Part shown: positions 1 through 7,834 of the stretch, piece by piece
Layout of the letters: each line of letters opens with the position of its first letter
Position numbering within the stretch: the first letter of the stretch is position 1
DNA from: an uncultured Chloroflexales bacterium
GTDB lineage: Bacteria > Chloroflexota > Chloroflexia > Chloroflexales > Chloroflexaceae
NCBI GenBank assembly: GCA_937902315.1
Contig: CALGUG010000039.1
Span: 62,001 to 126,000, forward strand
DNA length: 64,000 nucleotides
Reading direction: 5' to 3'
Position numbers and translations under genes: made by a program
Notes under the pieces: generated by a model
What the model was told of the DNA's origin: nothing
Databases searched by the model: none
What the model saw: only the letters and a program-made list of their open reading frames with translations

Positions 1-15
1 GCAGATCAGAGAGAT

Positions 16-1167
16 TTAGAGCGTCAGTTCGGGCACATCGATCCAGCGGCGCTCGGCCCAAGACTTTAAGCCCAGTTCGGCCAGCTGCACGCCCTTGGCG
101 CCTTCGAGCAGATCCCAACGGAAAGGGGCATCCTCGGCTACGTGGCGTAGGAAGTGTTCCCACTGCACTTTGAAGCCATTGTCGAAGACATCGTTATCGG
201 GCACTTCGTGCCAAGTCTCCCAGAAGTTGATCGGGCTGGGGATGTCGGGATTCCAGACTGGTTTGGGCGTCATCGAGCGGTGTTGCACTTTGCAGTTGCG
301 CAGACCTGCCACGGCGCTGCCTTCGGTGCCGTCGACTTGCAGGCTGAAGAGCTCGTCGCGATAGACGCGCACCGCCCATGAAGAGTTGATATGAGCGATA
401 ATGCCGTTCTCGATCTCGAAGGTCGCGTAGGCTGCATCGTCGGCGGTCGCTTTGTAGGGGCGGCCCTGTTCGTCGACGCGCTGCGGAATATGGGTCGCGC
501 CCAAGCAGGAGACAGCTCGCACCGGGCCGAATAGGTTGTCGAGCACATAGCGCCAGTGGCAGAGCATGTCGACGATAATGCCGCCATCGTCCTCTTTGCG
601 ATAGTTCCACGAAGGACGCTGGGCCGGCTGCCAATCGCCTTCAAAGACCCAGTAGCCGAATTCGCCTCGCACTGAGAGGATGCGCCCGAAGAAACCGCCG
701 TCGATCAGACGCTTTAGCTTCAGCAGGCCCGGCAAAAAGAGCTTGTCTTGCACAACACCATGCTTGACACCGGCCTGTTGAGCGCGGCGCGCCAAGTCGA
801 GCGCGGTCTCGAGGTCTGCTGCAGTCGGCTTTTCGCAATAGATGTGTTTGCCAGCTTCGATCGCGGCCCGCACATTGTCGGCGCGCAGCGAGGTAGTGAG
901 GGCGTCGAAGTAAATGATGTCATCGGGGTTGGCGAGGGCTTGGTCGAGCTTGGTTGTCCAGCGTTCGATATTGTGGGCTTTGGCGAGTTCGATAAGTTTC
1001 GCCTCATTGCGACCGACCAGAATCGGGTTGGGGATAAGACGATCGCCGTTCGATAAGACGACACCACCTTGGTTACGAATGGCGAGGATCGAGCGGATCA
1101 GGTGCTGGTTTTTGCCCATGCGCCCTGTAACGCCATTCATAATAATGCCAATCGTTTGTTCTGCCAT
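16..1167 (-). CDS. Gfo/Idh/MocA family oxidoreductase
   Basis: Predicted cytoplasmic NAD(P)-dependent dehydrogenase (383 aa) of the Gfo/Idh/MocA family, probably acting on a sugar or sugar acid. The N-terminal Rossmann segment carries GVTGRMG near residues 12-18, a loosened GxGxxG, and the family EKP motif is at about residues 112-114 (YCEKP). I chose the ATG at 1167 because AAAGGAG lies just upstream; an in-frame extension to 1209 would run back into a repeat element. The gene is divergent from the LacI gene. A minus-strand promoter with two palindromic operators lies at 1325-1375, so LacI-type control is likely. The substrate cannot be read from the sequence. Confidence 0.88.
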   Translation of the reverse strand: MAEQTIGIIMNGVTGRMGKNQHLIRSILAIRNQGGVVLSNGDRLIPNPILVGRNEAKLIELAKAHNIERWTTKLDQALANPDDIIYFDALTTSLRADNVRAAIEAGKHIYCEKPTAADLETALDLARRAQQAGVKHGVVQDKLFLPGLLKLKRLIDGGFFGRILSVRGEFGYWVFEGDWQPAQRPSWNYRKEDDGGIIVDMLCHWRYVLDNLFGPVRAVSCLGATHIPQRVDEQGRPYKATADDAAYATFEIENGIIAHINSSWAVRVYRDELFSLQVDGTEGSAVAGLRNCKVQHRSMTPKPVWNPDIPSPINFWETWHEVPDNDVFDNGFKVQWEHFLRHVAEDAPFRWDLLEGAKGVQLAELGLKSWAERRWIDVPELTL

Positions 1168-1188
1168 CATCACTCCTTTGTGTCTCTT

Positions 1189-1314
1189 ATACCAAATCCG
1201 GCTGAACACATTGCGTTTTTGGCCTTCGGCAGAGCGGAACTTGACTATGTTTCCTTCCCCATTTGTCGTTTTTACCTATTGCCAAAGAGGCAAGTCTTTA
1301 AGCGGATTTGGTAT
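1189..1314. repeat. MITE-like element with terminal inverted repeats
   Basis: A 126-bp element whose ends are near-perfect inverted repeats: ATACCAAATCCGGCT at 1189-1203 and AAGCGGATTTGGTAT at 1300-1314. It contains GGCCTTCGGCAGAGCGGAAC at 1221-1240, a motif repeated elsewhere in the window. It sits in the 5' leader between the minus-strand promoter and the oxidoreductase start. A non-autonomous mobile element is inferred; no transposase is present. Confidence 0.65.
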
Positions 1315-1324
1315 TACTACTCCG

Positions 1325-1375
1325 TGAAAGCGCTTTCCGTATCGCTCATTATACCAGAAATATGAAAGCTTTCAA
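1325..1375 (-). promoter_or_regulatory. Promoter with two LacI-type operators
   Basis: Read on the minus strand there is a -35 TTGAAA (1370-1375), a 16-bp spacer and a -10 TATAAT (1348-1353). The palindrome TGAAAGCTTTCA (1363-1374) overlaps the -35. A second palindrome, TGAAAGCGCTTTCC (1325-1338), lies just past the expected start of transcription. Both resemble the catabolite-responsive type of site bound by LacI/GalR proteins. The adjacent LacI regulator is the likely ligand. Confidence 0.75.
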
Positions 1376-1415
1376 TCGGAAATTTGATCTTCCTTATTTT
1401 TCGATTCGCATGCTC

Positions 1416-1444
1416 TTGACAAAAAGAGAACGCCGACCTATGCT
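1416..1444 (+). promoter_or_regulatory. Sigma-70-type promoter of the lacI-family gene
   Basis: TTGACA at 1416-1421, a 17-bp spacer, and TATGCT at 1439-1444. AGGAG at about 1468-1472 then precedes the ATG at 1483. Confidence 0.75.
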
Positions 1445-1482
1445 ATGGAAAAGTCTTACCTCAAGCTAGGAGATCGGATTGT

Positions 1483-2502
1483 ATGGCAGTAACGCTTGCC
1501 GAAGTAGCGCGAAAAGCAGGAGTTTCTTTAGCAACCGCTTCCCGTGCCTTGAACGGAAGCAAGCGCGCTGTAACGCCTGAACTGCGCGAACGTGTTCTGG
1601 CTGCCGCCGAAGAGCTGAGCTATGTGCCCAATGCGCATGCTCAAGCCCTCGCTCGATCGACCACTGCCTTGGTTGGTGTGATCGTACACGACGTCAGCGA
1701 CCCCTACTTTTCTGAGATAACACGTGGTATTCAAAGCGTTGCGAGCGAGAGCGGTCATCTCGTCTCTATCTGCAGCAGCTTCCGAGATCCTGTTCGCGAA
1801 ATGGCCTATGTTCGCCTTCTGACCGCCCACCGTGTCGAAGCGCTGATCTTGGCGGGCAGCGGTCTCGATGATCGTTCTTACAGCCAATCGATGGCGACTC
1901 AGATCGAGTCCTTCACTGCCTTCGGCGGACGGGTCGCTTTCATTGGTCGACATAATATTCCTGGTGATGCGGTGATCCCCGATAATGTGGGTGGCGCTCG
2001 TCTCTTGGGCCACCTACTTGCCGAACTGGGCCATCGTCGCATCGGAGTCGTTGGTGGGCCGCCGCTTGTAACCTCGAGCCGTGATCGCTTAGAAGGTTTT
2101 CGGCTCGGTTTGGCTGACTATGGTCTAGAGCTGCCATCTGAGTGGGTGCGGAGCGGCGACTTTTCGCGCGATGGTGGCGCGCGCGCTACCAGCGAGTTAT
2201 TAGAGCTTCTTCCAGACCTGACGGCTATCTGTGCCCTGAGCGATGTTATGGCGGTGGGTGTTTTAACGGCGCTGAAAGAGCGAGGGATCTCTGTTCCCGA
2301 TCAGGTCTCTGTGGTCGGTTTCGATGATGTTCCACTCGCCTCAGATGTGACACCAACCCTTACCACGGTGCACGTTCCTATGTTCGAATTAGGAAAGCGT
2401 GCCCTTTCGCTTGCCTTGCATGGCGAAGGGGATGAGTTGCGGGTGGAGCATCTTCCAACCCAGATTGTGATTCGCCAAAGTACAAGTCGCTGTAACGTAT
2501 AA
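1483..2502 (+). CDS. LacI family transcriptional regulator
   Basis: DNA-binding repressor (339 aa) of the LacI/GalR family. Residues 4-23 form the classic helix-turn-helix and are followed by the hinge helix with the usual SRALNGS pattern. Residues from about 60 to the C-terminus match the periplasmic-binding-protein-like sugar-sensing domain. ATG at 1483 has AGGAG upstream and a good promoter. It lies between two Gfo/Idh/MocA genes that both carry AAGCGCTT-centred operators at their promoters, and upstream of a sugar ABC transporter. A local sugar-utilisation repressor is the natural reading. The inducer is unknown. Confidence 0.92.
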   Translation: MAVTLAEVARKAGVSLATASRALNGSKRAVTPELRERVLAAAEELSYVPNAHAQALARSTTALVGVIVHDVSDPYFSEITRGIQSVASESGHLVSICSSFRDPVREMAYVRLLTAHRVEALILAGSGLDDRSYSQSMATQIESFTAFGGRVAFIGRHNIPGDAVIPDNVGGARLLGHLLAELGHRRIGVVGGPPLVTSSRDRLEGFRLGLADYGLELPSEWVRSGDFSRDGGARATSELLELLPDLTAICALSDVMAVGVLTALKERGISVPDQVSVVGFDDVPLASDVTPTLTTVHVPMFELGKRALSLALHGEGDELRVEHLPTQIVIRQSTSRCNV

Positions 2503-2503
2503 C

Positions 2504-2541
2504 AAGAGGCTCTCTGGTTTTTTCAACCCCGAGAGCCTCTT
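2504..2541. terminator. Hairpin between convergent genes
   Basis: An 11-bp perfect stem, AAGAGGCTCTC at 2504-2514 and GAGAGCCTCTT at 2531-2541, with a T-rich loop. It lies between the stop of the LacI gene and the stop of the convergent dehydrogenase gene, and probably terminates both. Confidence 0.7.
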
Positions 2542-2543
2542 CT

Positions 2544-3608
2544 CTATCCATTAAGCGTGATTGGTTGTTGTTGATCGACCGAAGCATAGATGGCATCGAC
2601 GATCTGTTGAACTTGGAGCGCTTGCCGGAAGCTGGTGCGTGGAGCGCGCCCTTGCCGAATCGCTTGGGCGAAGTCTTCAAGCACAAGTTTATGTTCAAGA
2701 CCTGGTTGTTCATCGCCTTCCCAGATCAGGCGAGTGGCTACTCCCTCACTTGTCGCTTCATCGAAGAGAATACGTTTTCCAATTCCTGGGGTCATTTGCA
2801 TGCGCAGAGTGCCGCGATCGCCCATCACCTGCCACACTTCGTCGTTGGCGATCGCCGCAAACTCCGAGCGTTCGTAGCTGAGCACACAGCCATCAGCACA
2901 GCTGATCAAGGCGGTGATATGGGTTTCGGCATCGGAGCCGGGTGCGGCATATTCTTGAAAGACCTCGGCCACCTGCCAGCTTTGGGCTAAGACATGGCGT
3001 GGTTGCAGCGACCAGCCAGTGATACCAAGCAGATAGTCGAGATCGTAGGAGCCCCAGTTTACCAAAATGCCTCCGCCGTTGAGGGCGCGATTGAGTCGCC
3101 AGACGGGCGGTGGGCTTTTGGGGGGTGCGCCTGCACCTTTCAGGGCGCGGCAGCGGATAACCCGCAGTTGTCCTAAGGCTCCGCTGGCGATAAAGTCGGT
3201 CGCAATTTGGGCCGAAGGCAAGCAGCGCATACGGGCCGAGCAGCAGCCAGAGATTGTATCTCCTTGGGCGGCGATGAGCTTTTCAACCTCGGCACGATTC
3301 ATGCCAATAGGCTTTTCAACCAGCGTATGTTTGCCAGCGGATAGCGCTTTCAGCGCAACCTCAAGACGGCCTCCGGTCGGCAGGGCCACCACAACCGCTT
3401 CTACTTCCGGGTCGGCGACAAGCTGTTCGACACTGGTATAGGCTTTGGGAATGTGATGGAGGGAAGCGACTTCTTGTGCGGCACTCTCACGAATATCAAC
3501 AACAGCGACAGGCCGAATAAAAGCCGATTCCGCTGCGACTTTTGCATGGATGCGCCCGATCACTCCGCAGCCAACGATTCCTAGGCGTACTGGTTCTAGG
3601 GTATTCAT
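2544..3608 (-). CDS. Gfo/Idh/MocA family oxidoreductase
   Basis: A second NAD(P)-dependent Gfo/Idh/MocA dehydrogenase (354 aa from the chosen start). The N-terminus has the canonical dinucleotide-binding motif GIVGCGVIGRIH, and the LVEKP motif follows at about residue 100. I chose the ATG at 3608, where homology to the family begins. The longer reading frame to 3716 would run through the promoter and operator. The gene is convergent with the LacI gene. The operator at 3652-3665 implies co-regulation with the dehydrogenase at the left edge. The substrate is unknown; inositol- or glucose-type polyols are typical of the family. Confidence 0.88.
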   Translation of the reverse strand: MNTLEPVRLGIVGCGVIGRIHAKVAAESAFIRPVAVVDIRESAAQEVASLHHIPKAYTSVEQLVADPEVEAVVVALPTGGRLEVALKALSAGKHTLVEKPIGMNRAEVEKLIAAQGDTISGCCSARMRCLPSAQIATDFIASGALGQLRVIRCRALKGAGAPPKSPPPVWRLNRALNGGGILVNWGSYDLDYLLGITGWSLQPRHVLAQSWQVAEVFQEYAAPGSDAETHITALISCADGCVLSYERSEFAAIANDEVWQVMGDRGTLRMQMTPGIGKRILFDEATSEGVATRLIWEGDEQPGLEHKLVLEDFAQAIRQGRAPRTSFRQALQVQQIVDAIYASVDQQQPITLNG

Positions 3609-3651
3609 TTCGTTGAACTTTCTATCCGAAGGGAAAAGATGCAAATAGTTG

Positions 3652-3700
3652 GGAAAGCGCTTGCATTTCTGAGTGTAGCATGTTATAGTGCTCGTGTCAA
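3652..3700 (-). promoter_or_regulatory. Promoter with LacI-type operator at +1
   Basis: On the minus strand: -35 TTGACA (3695-3700), a 17-bp spacer, and -10 TACACT (3672-3677). The operator-like palindrome TGCAAGCGCTTTCC (3652-3665) covers about +1 to +14. This repeats the layout seen at 1325-1375. Confidence 0.72.
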
Positions 3701-3862
3701 AATCAATCGTTTCCAATAATTAGTTTCGGACATTTTAATTGGTGCATAGCCTTCAGGGAACGTTTCGATCGCGCATTCTGTTTGCTCCCCTGACAGAACT
3801 GTCCTGATAGGAAATCCGTTTGAATCGTCGGCTTGGAGAGGTCTTTCGGCACACACAAATAG

Positions 3863-3975
3863 ACGCCCCGTTTGTTGGGCGAGATGTTGGTAGCCGTAGG
3901 CGGACGCGCCAAGGATCTGCTTTTTGGGGCAAACCTCGCCGCAGCAAGCTGAAGAGAGCAAGCGGATTTGGTATG
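3863..3975 (-). repeat. Dispersed intergenic repeat, reverse copy
   Basis: Reverse-orientation copy of the window's main repeat. The core is at 3887-3910, preceded by a TTTGTTGGGCGAGATG stretch and followed by AAGCGGATTTGGTAT at 3961-3975, which matches the terminal repeat of the 1189-1314 element. The rest of 3701-4070 holds no gene that I can support. Confidence 0.7.
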
Positions 3976-4070
3976 GCGTGTATAGATGAGTTGAGCGTCC
4001 ATGGGTCTTGGTAGCATTGCTTAACGCTTGCTACTCAAAGATACAATACAGATATCCAAAGGAGGATAGA

Positions 4071-5819
4071 ATGGCTCAGATCTTGGGACGACGCAAATTC
4101 CTCAAATCGCTCAGCCTCGGAACAGGTGCGGCTCTTTTAGCTGCTTGTGGGGCTTCAACACCGACGGCTGAGCAGCCCGCACCGACGACAGCTCCTGCTA
4201 GCAACGACGCGGCTCCGACAACGGCACCCGCTGCTGCTGAACCGACAGCGGCTCCAGCAGCAGAGGCTCCAGCAACAGAAGCTCCATCAACCAGTAGCGG
4301 CCTTCCGCTTGTGAGCGAGCCGGTAACCTTGAGCTACTGGGTCGAAACAAACACGAACATTTTGGTCACCTCTCCGACCTTTAACGACATCAGCCTCTAC
4401 AAAGAACTTGAAAAGCGTACTGGCGTCCATATCGACTTCCAGCACCCGCCGACGGGCCCCAACCAAGGCCGCGAGCAGTTCAACCTGATGGTGGCTTCGG
4501 GCCAGTATCCCGATGTCATCGAGACCAACTGGCTGACCGGTTACTATCAGGGTGGCCCCGCTAAGGCGTTGCGCGACGGCGTGATCATTCCGCTCAACGA
4601 CAAGCTCGATGAGTATGCTCCCAACCTCAGCCGCTTGCTCAAGGAGAACCCTGAGTGGCGTAAGCAGATTGTGACCGATGAGGGCGACATTTACTGCTTC
4701 CCCTTTATTCGTGGTGACCCTTCATTGCAGGTCTTTGGTGGCGCGGTTATTCGCGAGGACTGGCTGAAGAAACTCGGCTTAGAAGTGCCCACTACCTTGG
4801 ATGAGTGGCACGATGTGTTGGTCGCCTTCAAGGAGAACGATCCTAACGGCAACGGTAATAAAGATGAGTGGGCCTTCTCGCCTTGGTACGGTAGCTTCCG
4901 AGGCGGCTTCGACACCACCTCGGCCTTTGTTGGCGCTTGGGGTCTTACCACGCGTTTCACCCAGGTCGATGGTAAGGTGATCTATGGTCCAGCTCAGCCC
5001 GAGTTTAAAGAGTTCGTCGCTCTGATGCGTTCATGGTACGAAGAGGGCTTGATCGATCCCGATTCGGTTGCTATGGATCAAGCTGGTTACGACGCTCGCA
5101 TGACGGGTGAGTTGTTGGGTTCGGGCATGATGCTGCTTGGTGGTGGTATCGGTAAGTTTATGGGCCTGATGGCTGAAAAGAACCCCGAGTTCAGCTTGAT
5201 CGGTGCGCCTTACCCGACCATTAACAAGGGCGATAAGAAGCTGATCGGTCAGCGCGAAAACCTCTTCCCCGGTGTGGGCGCGGCGATCACCAGTTCGAAC
5301 AAGAATGTCGAGCTGACCATGCGCTGGCTCGACTACGCCTACTCGGAAGAGGGCCACATGCTGTTTAACTTCGGTACTGAGGGCCTGTCTTACACTATGA
5401 TCGACGGCTACCCGACCTTTACCGATTTGGTGATGTTCAACCCCGATAAGCTGCCGGTCGCTCAAGCTATGGCCGCCCACGTGCGTAGTAACAGCAGCGG
5501 TCCCTTCGTGCAAGACAAGCGCTATGCCGAGCAATACTTCCAGCTCCAGCAGCAGAAGGATGCCTACAAGATCTGGCAAGAGCCAAGCAACGAGCGCCTG
5601 ATGCCGCCGGTTACTCCAACCCAAGAAGAGAGCCGACGCTTCAACACGATTATGAACGATATCAATACCCGCTTCGACGAGGTCTTTGCTAAGGTGATCA
5701 CCGGCGCCGAGCCACTCTCTGCTTGGGACACCTTCCAGCAAACTGAGTTGCCACAGTTGGGTATTAACGAAGCGGTTGAGATCCAGCAAGCAGCGCTTGA
5801 CCGCTACAACAAGCGCTAA
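4071..5819 (+). CDS. Sugar ABC transporter substrate-binding lipoprotein (LplA/YtcQ type)
   Basis: Extracellular sugar-binding lipoprotein (582 aa) feeding the permeases downstream. The N-terminus has a Tat-like GRRKFLKSL stretch and a lipobox LAAC with Cys26, then a 50-residue Ala/Pro/Thr-rich linker typical of Chloroflexi lipoproteins. The remainder matches family 1 binding proteins of the LplA/YtcQ type, which are longer than usual for family 1. AAAGGAGG precedes the ATG at 4071. With two permeases of the YteP/YtcP type, uptake of a complex oligosaccharide such as a pectin or plant-wall fragment is plausible. No ATPase gene is nearby, so a shared MsiK-type ATPase elsewhere is expected. Confidence 0.9.
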   Translation: MAQILGRRKFLKSLSLGTGAALLAACGASTPTAEQPAPTTAPASNDAAPTTAPAAAEPTAAPAAEAPATEAPSTSSGLPLVSEPVTLSYWVETNTNILVTSPTFNDISLYKELEKRTGVHIDFQHPPTGPNQGREQFNLMVASGQYPDVIETNWLTGYYQGGPAKALRDGVIIPLNDKLDEYAPNLSRLLKENPEWRKQIVTDEGDIYCFPFIRGDPSLQVFGGAVIREDWLKKLGLEVPTTLDEWHDVLVAFKENDPNGNGNKDEWAFSPWYGSFRGGFDTTSAFVGAWGLTTRFTQVDGKVIYGPAQPEFKEFVALMRSWYEEGLIDPDSVAMDQAGYDARMTGELLGSGMMLLGGGIGKFMGLMAEKNPEFSLIGAPYPTINKGDKKLIGQRENLFPGVGAAITSSNKNVELTMRWLDYAYSEEGHMLFNFGTEGLSYTMIDGYPTFTDLVMFNPDKLPVAQAMAAHVRSNSSGPFVQDKRYAEQYFQLQQQKDAYKIWQEPSNERLMPPVTPTQEESRRFNTIMNDINTRFDEVFAKVITGAEPLSAWDTFQQTELPQLGINEAVEIQQAALDRYNKR

Positions 5820-5852
5820 GCGCTGAGCAGGCTCGAAGCGAACAGAAGGAGT

Positions 5853-5912
5853 GCAAAGACGTTTGTCGATCATTCCAAACAGCAAATCAGTCCATCGACA
5901 AACGTCTTTTGC
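5853..5912 (+). terminator. Intra-operon hairpin between binding protein and permease
   Basis: A 16-bp perfect stem, 5855-5870 with 5894-5909, enclosing a 23-nt loop and ending in TTTT. It lies between the binding-protein gene and its permease. It probably acts as a partial terminator or an mRNA-stabilising 3' end that keeps binding-protein expression above permease expression. Confidence 0.75.
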
Positions 5913-5949
5913 CACTACGCTAGCAGGTTCAAATCACTGGGAGAAGTTT

Positions 5950-6909
5950 ATGAAAACAGCGCAGGCGCTAACTTCGACGAAGAAAGCAACACGTTCCAAT
6001 TCTTTTTGGGCGCGTGTAGTAAAAGATTTTCGGCGCAATAAGTATATTTACCTTATGTTGACGCCGGTTATTCTTTATTATTTGGTTTTTCACTATATCC
6101 CCATGTATGGCGCCCAAATCGCCTTTAAAGACTTCTTCCCTGCTCGGGGCATCTGGGGTAGCCCTTGGATCGGTTTCGAGCACTTCGAAACCTTTTTTGA
6201 AGGCATCTACTTCTGGCGCTTGATCCGCAATACCTTGGCGATCAATGGACTTGACCTTATTTTAGGCTTTCCAGCGCCGATCATCCTCGCCCTTCTGCTC
6301 AATGAGCTAACCAGTGAGCGCTTTAAACGAGTCGTCCAGACCGTTACCTATATGCCCCACTTTATCTCCTTAGTGGTGGTTGTGGGTATGGTACTGGACT
6401 TTTTAGCGCGCGATGGTTTGATCAACCAGTTGCTTGCCTTGGTGGGCATCGGTCCCACGGCCTTTATGCAAGAACCCAAATACTACTGGATGATCTATGT
6501 GCTTTCGGGCATCTGGCAGAGCATCGGTTGGGGCTCGATCATCTATTTAGCAGCGATTACAACTATCGATCCTACCCTTTATGAAGCGGCCAAAGTCGAT
6601 GGTGCCAGTCGATTACGGCAGATCTGGCATGTCACCATTCCGGGGATTATGCCGACGATTATGCTGCTCTTTATCTTGCGGGTCGGTCAAATGATGAGTG
6701 TGGGCTACGAAAAGACCATTCTGATGTACAACCCGCTCAATATGGAGACCGCCGACGTGATCGCAAGCTATGTCTATCGCAAAGGTATTTTGGAAGCCGA
6801 CTTTGGTTTCAGCTCGGCGGTCGGTTTATTCAATTCTGTGATCAATTTCGCTTTCTTGATCGCTGCCAACCGAATGAGCCGTCATTTGAACCAGAATAGC
6901 TTGTGGTAA
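5950..6909 (+). CDS. Sugar ABC transporter permease (LplB/YteP type)
   Basis: Inner-membrane permease (319 aa) of the binding-protein-dependent transport family, LplB/YteP branch. It has about six hydrophobic segments, beginning with YLMLTPVILYYLVFHYIPMY. The cytoplasmic EAA loop reads YEAAKVDGASRLRQIWHVTIPG and contacts the ATPase. I chose ATG 5950, with GGGAG just upstream. The longer frame to 5851 would translate the intergenic hairpin. It lies 10 bp before the partner permease and forms a heterodimer with it. Confidence 0.9.
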   Translation: MKTAQALTSTKKATRSNSFWARVVKDFRRNKYIYLMLTPVILYYLVFHYIPMYGAQIAFKDFFPARGIWGSPWIGFEHFETFFEGIYFWRLIRNTLAINGLDLILGFPAPIILALLLNELTSERFKRVVQTVTYMPHFISLVVVVGMVLDFLARDGLINQLLALVGIGPTAFMQEPKYYWMIYVLSGIWQSIGWGSIIYLAAITTIDPTLYEAAKVDGASRLRQIWHVTIPGIMPTIMLLFILRVGQMMSVGYEKTILMYNPLNMETADVIASYVYRKGILEADFGFSSAVGLFNSVINFAFLIAANRMSRHLNQNSLW

Positions 6910-6919
6910 GGAGCCGCCA

Positions 6920-7831
6920 ATGGGAATTGTAACTGCTAGAAGAAGAGCTGCTATTCGGAAATCGCCCGGCGAGCGTACCTTCGATATCGTCAACTACAGC
7001 TTGATGATCCTGCTCTTAATTGTGACGCTCTACCCGATTCTGCACGTTTTATTTGCTTCGTTTAGTAGCCCGTCGCTGCTCTCTGCTCATCGCGGTGTGC
7101 TGCTCGGCCCATTGGGCTTTTCGACCGATGCCTATAAGACCGTGTTCGCCAACCCCTCGATCGGCCTTGGATATCGCAACACTCTGTTTTATATGAGCTT
7201 TGGCACCGCCCTCAACATGGTGATGACGATTCTAGGAGCCTATGCCCTTTCGCGCCGCAATGTGATGTGGAAAGGGCCGATCATGTTTTTGATCGTCTTT
7301 ACCATGTTCTTTAACGGCGGTTTGATCCCAACCTACTTGTTGGTCGCCAAGAACTTGAACTGGATCGATACACCCTGGGCCTTGACCGTCCCAGTTGCGA
7401 TCAACACTTGGAACCTGCTGATCCTCAAGACCTCGTTTGAGGCGGTGCCCGAGGCGCTCGAAGAGGCGGCGCGCATCGACGGAGCCAACGATTTCACCAT
7501 CCTCTGGCGCGTGGTTATTCCGCTCTCGCTGCCAGCCTTAGCGGTTATTCTGCTTTTCTATGCCGTCGGCCACTGGAACTCCTTCTTCTCGGCCTTGGTC
7601 TATCTGCGCAACCGCGAGCTTTACCCGCTGCAACTGATTTTGCGCGAGATCTTGATCGCCAACAGTATGGACAGTATGACCAGCGGTGTATCGAGCGGCG
7701 ATATCGAGCCGATCGGCGTGACGATCAAGTACGCTACGATCGTGGTAGCCACTGTTCCGATCTTGATCCTCTATCCCTTCTTACAGCGCTTCTTTGTGAA
7801 AGGTGTGCTGGTCGGTAGTGTGAAAGAGTAG
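6920..7831 (+). CDS. Sugar ABC transporter permease (LplC/YtcP type)
   Basis: Second membrane subunit (303 aa) of the sugar transporter, LplC/YtcP (MalG-like) branch. The EAA loop reads LEEAARIDGANDFTILWRVVIPLSLP. Hydrophobic segments are spread over the whole length, and the C-terminus LQRFFVKGVLVGSVKE is typical of the subfamily. AAGGAG precedes the ATG. The next gene starts 3 bp after the stop, so translation is probably coupled. Confidence 0.92.
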   Translation: MGIVTARRRAAIRKSPGERTFDIVNYSLMILLLIVTLYPILHVLFASFSSPSLLSAHRGVLLGPLGFSTDAYKTVFANPSIGLGYRNTLFYMSFGTALNMVMTILGAYALSRRNVMWKGPIMFLIVFTMFFNGGLIPTYLLVAKNLNWIDTPWALTVPVAINTWNLLILKTSFEAVPEALEEAARIDGANDFTILWRVVIPLSLPALAVILLFYAVGHWNSFFSALVYLRNRELYPLQLILREILIANSMDSMTSGVSSGDIEPIGVTIKYATIVVATVPILILYPFLQRFFVKGVLVGSVKE

Positions 7832-7834
7832 ACG

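Noticed and set aside
3683..4017. Short frames giving GASAYGYQ- or LARPPTAIN-like peptides, seen here and in most repeat-containing gaps
   Set aside because: The same peptides recur because they are translations of the dispersed repeat in different frames. They lack start signals and are not conserved as proteins.
5031..5915. Antisense open frame (294 codons) opposite the LplA-type gene
   Set aside because: Same reason: it lies fully opposite a well-supported gene and runs through the intergenic hairpin.
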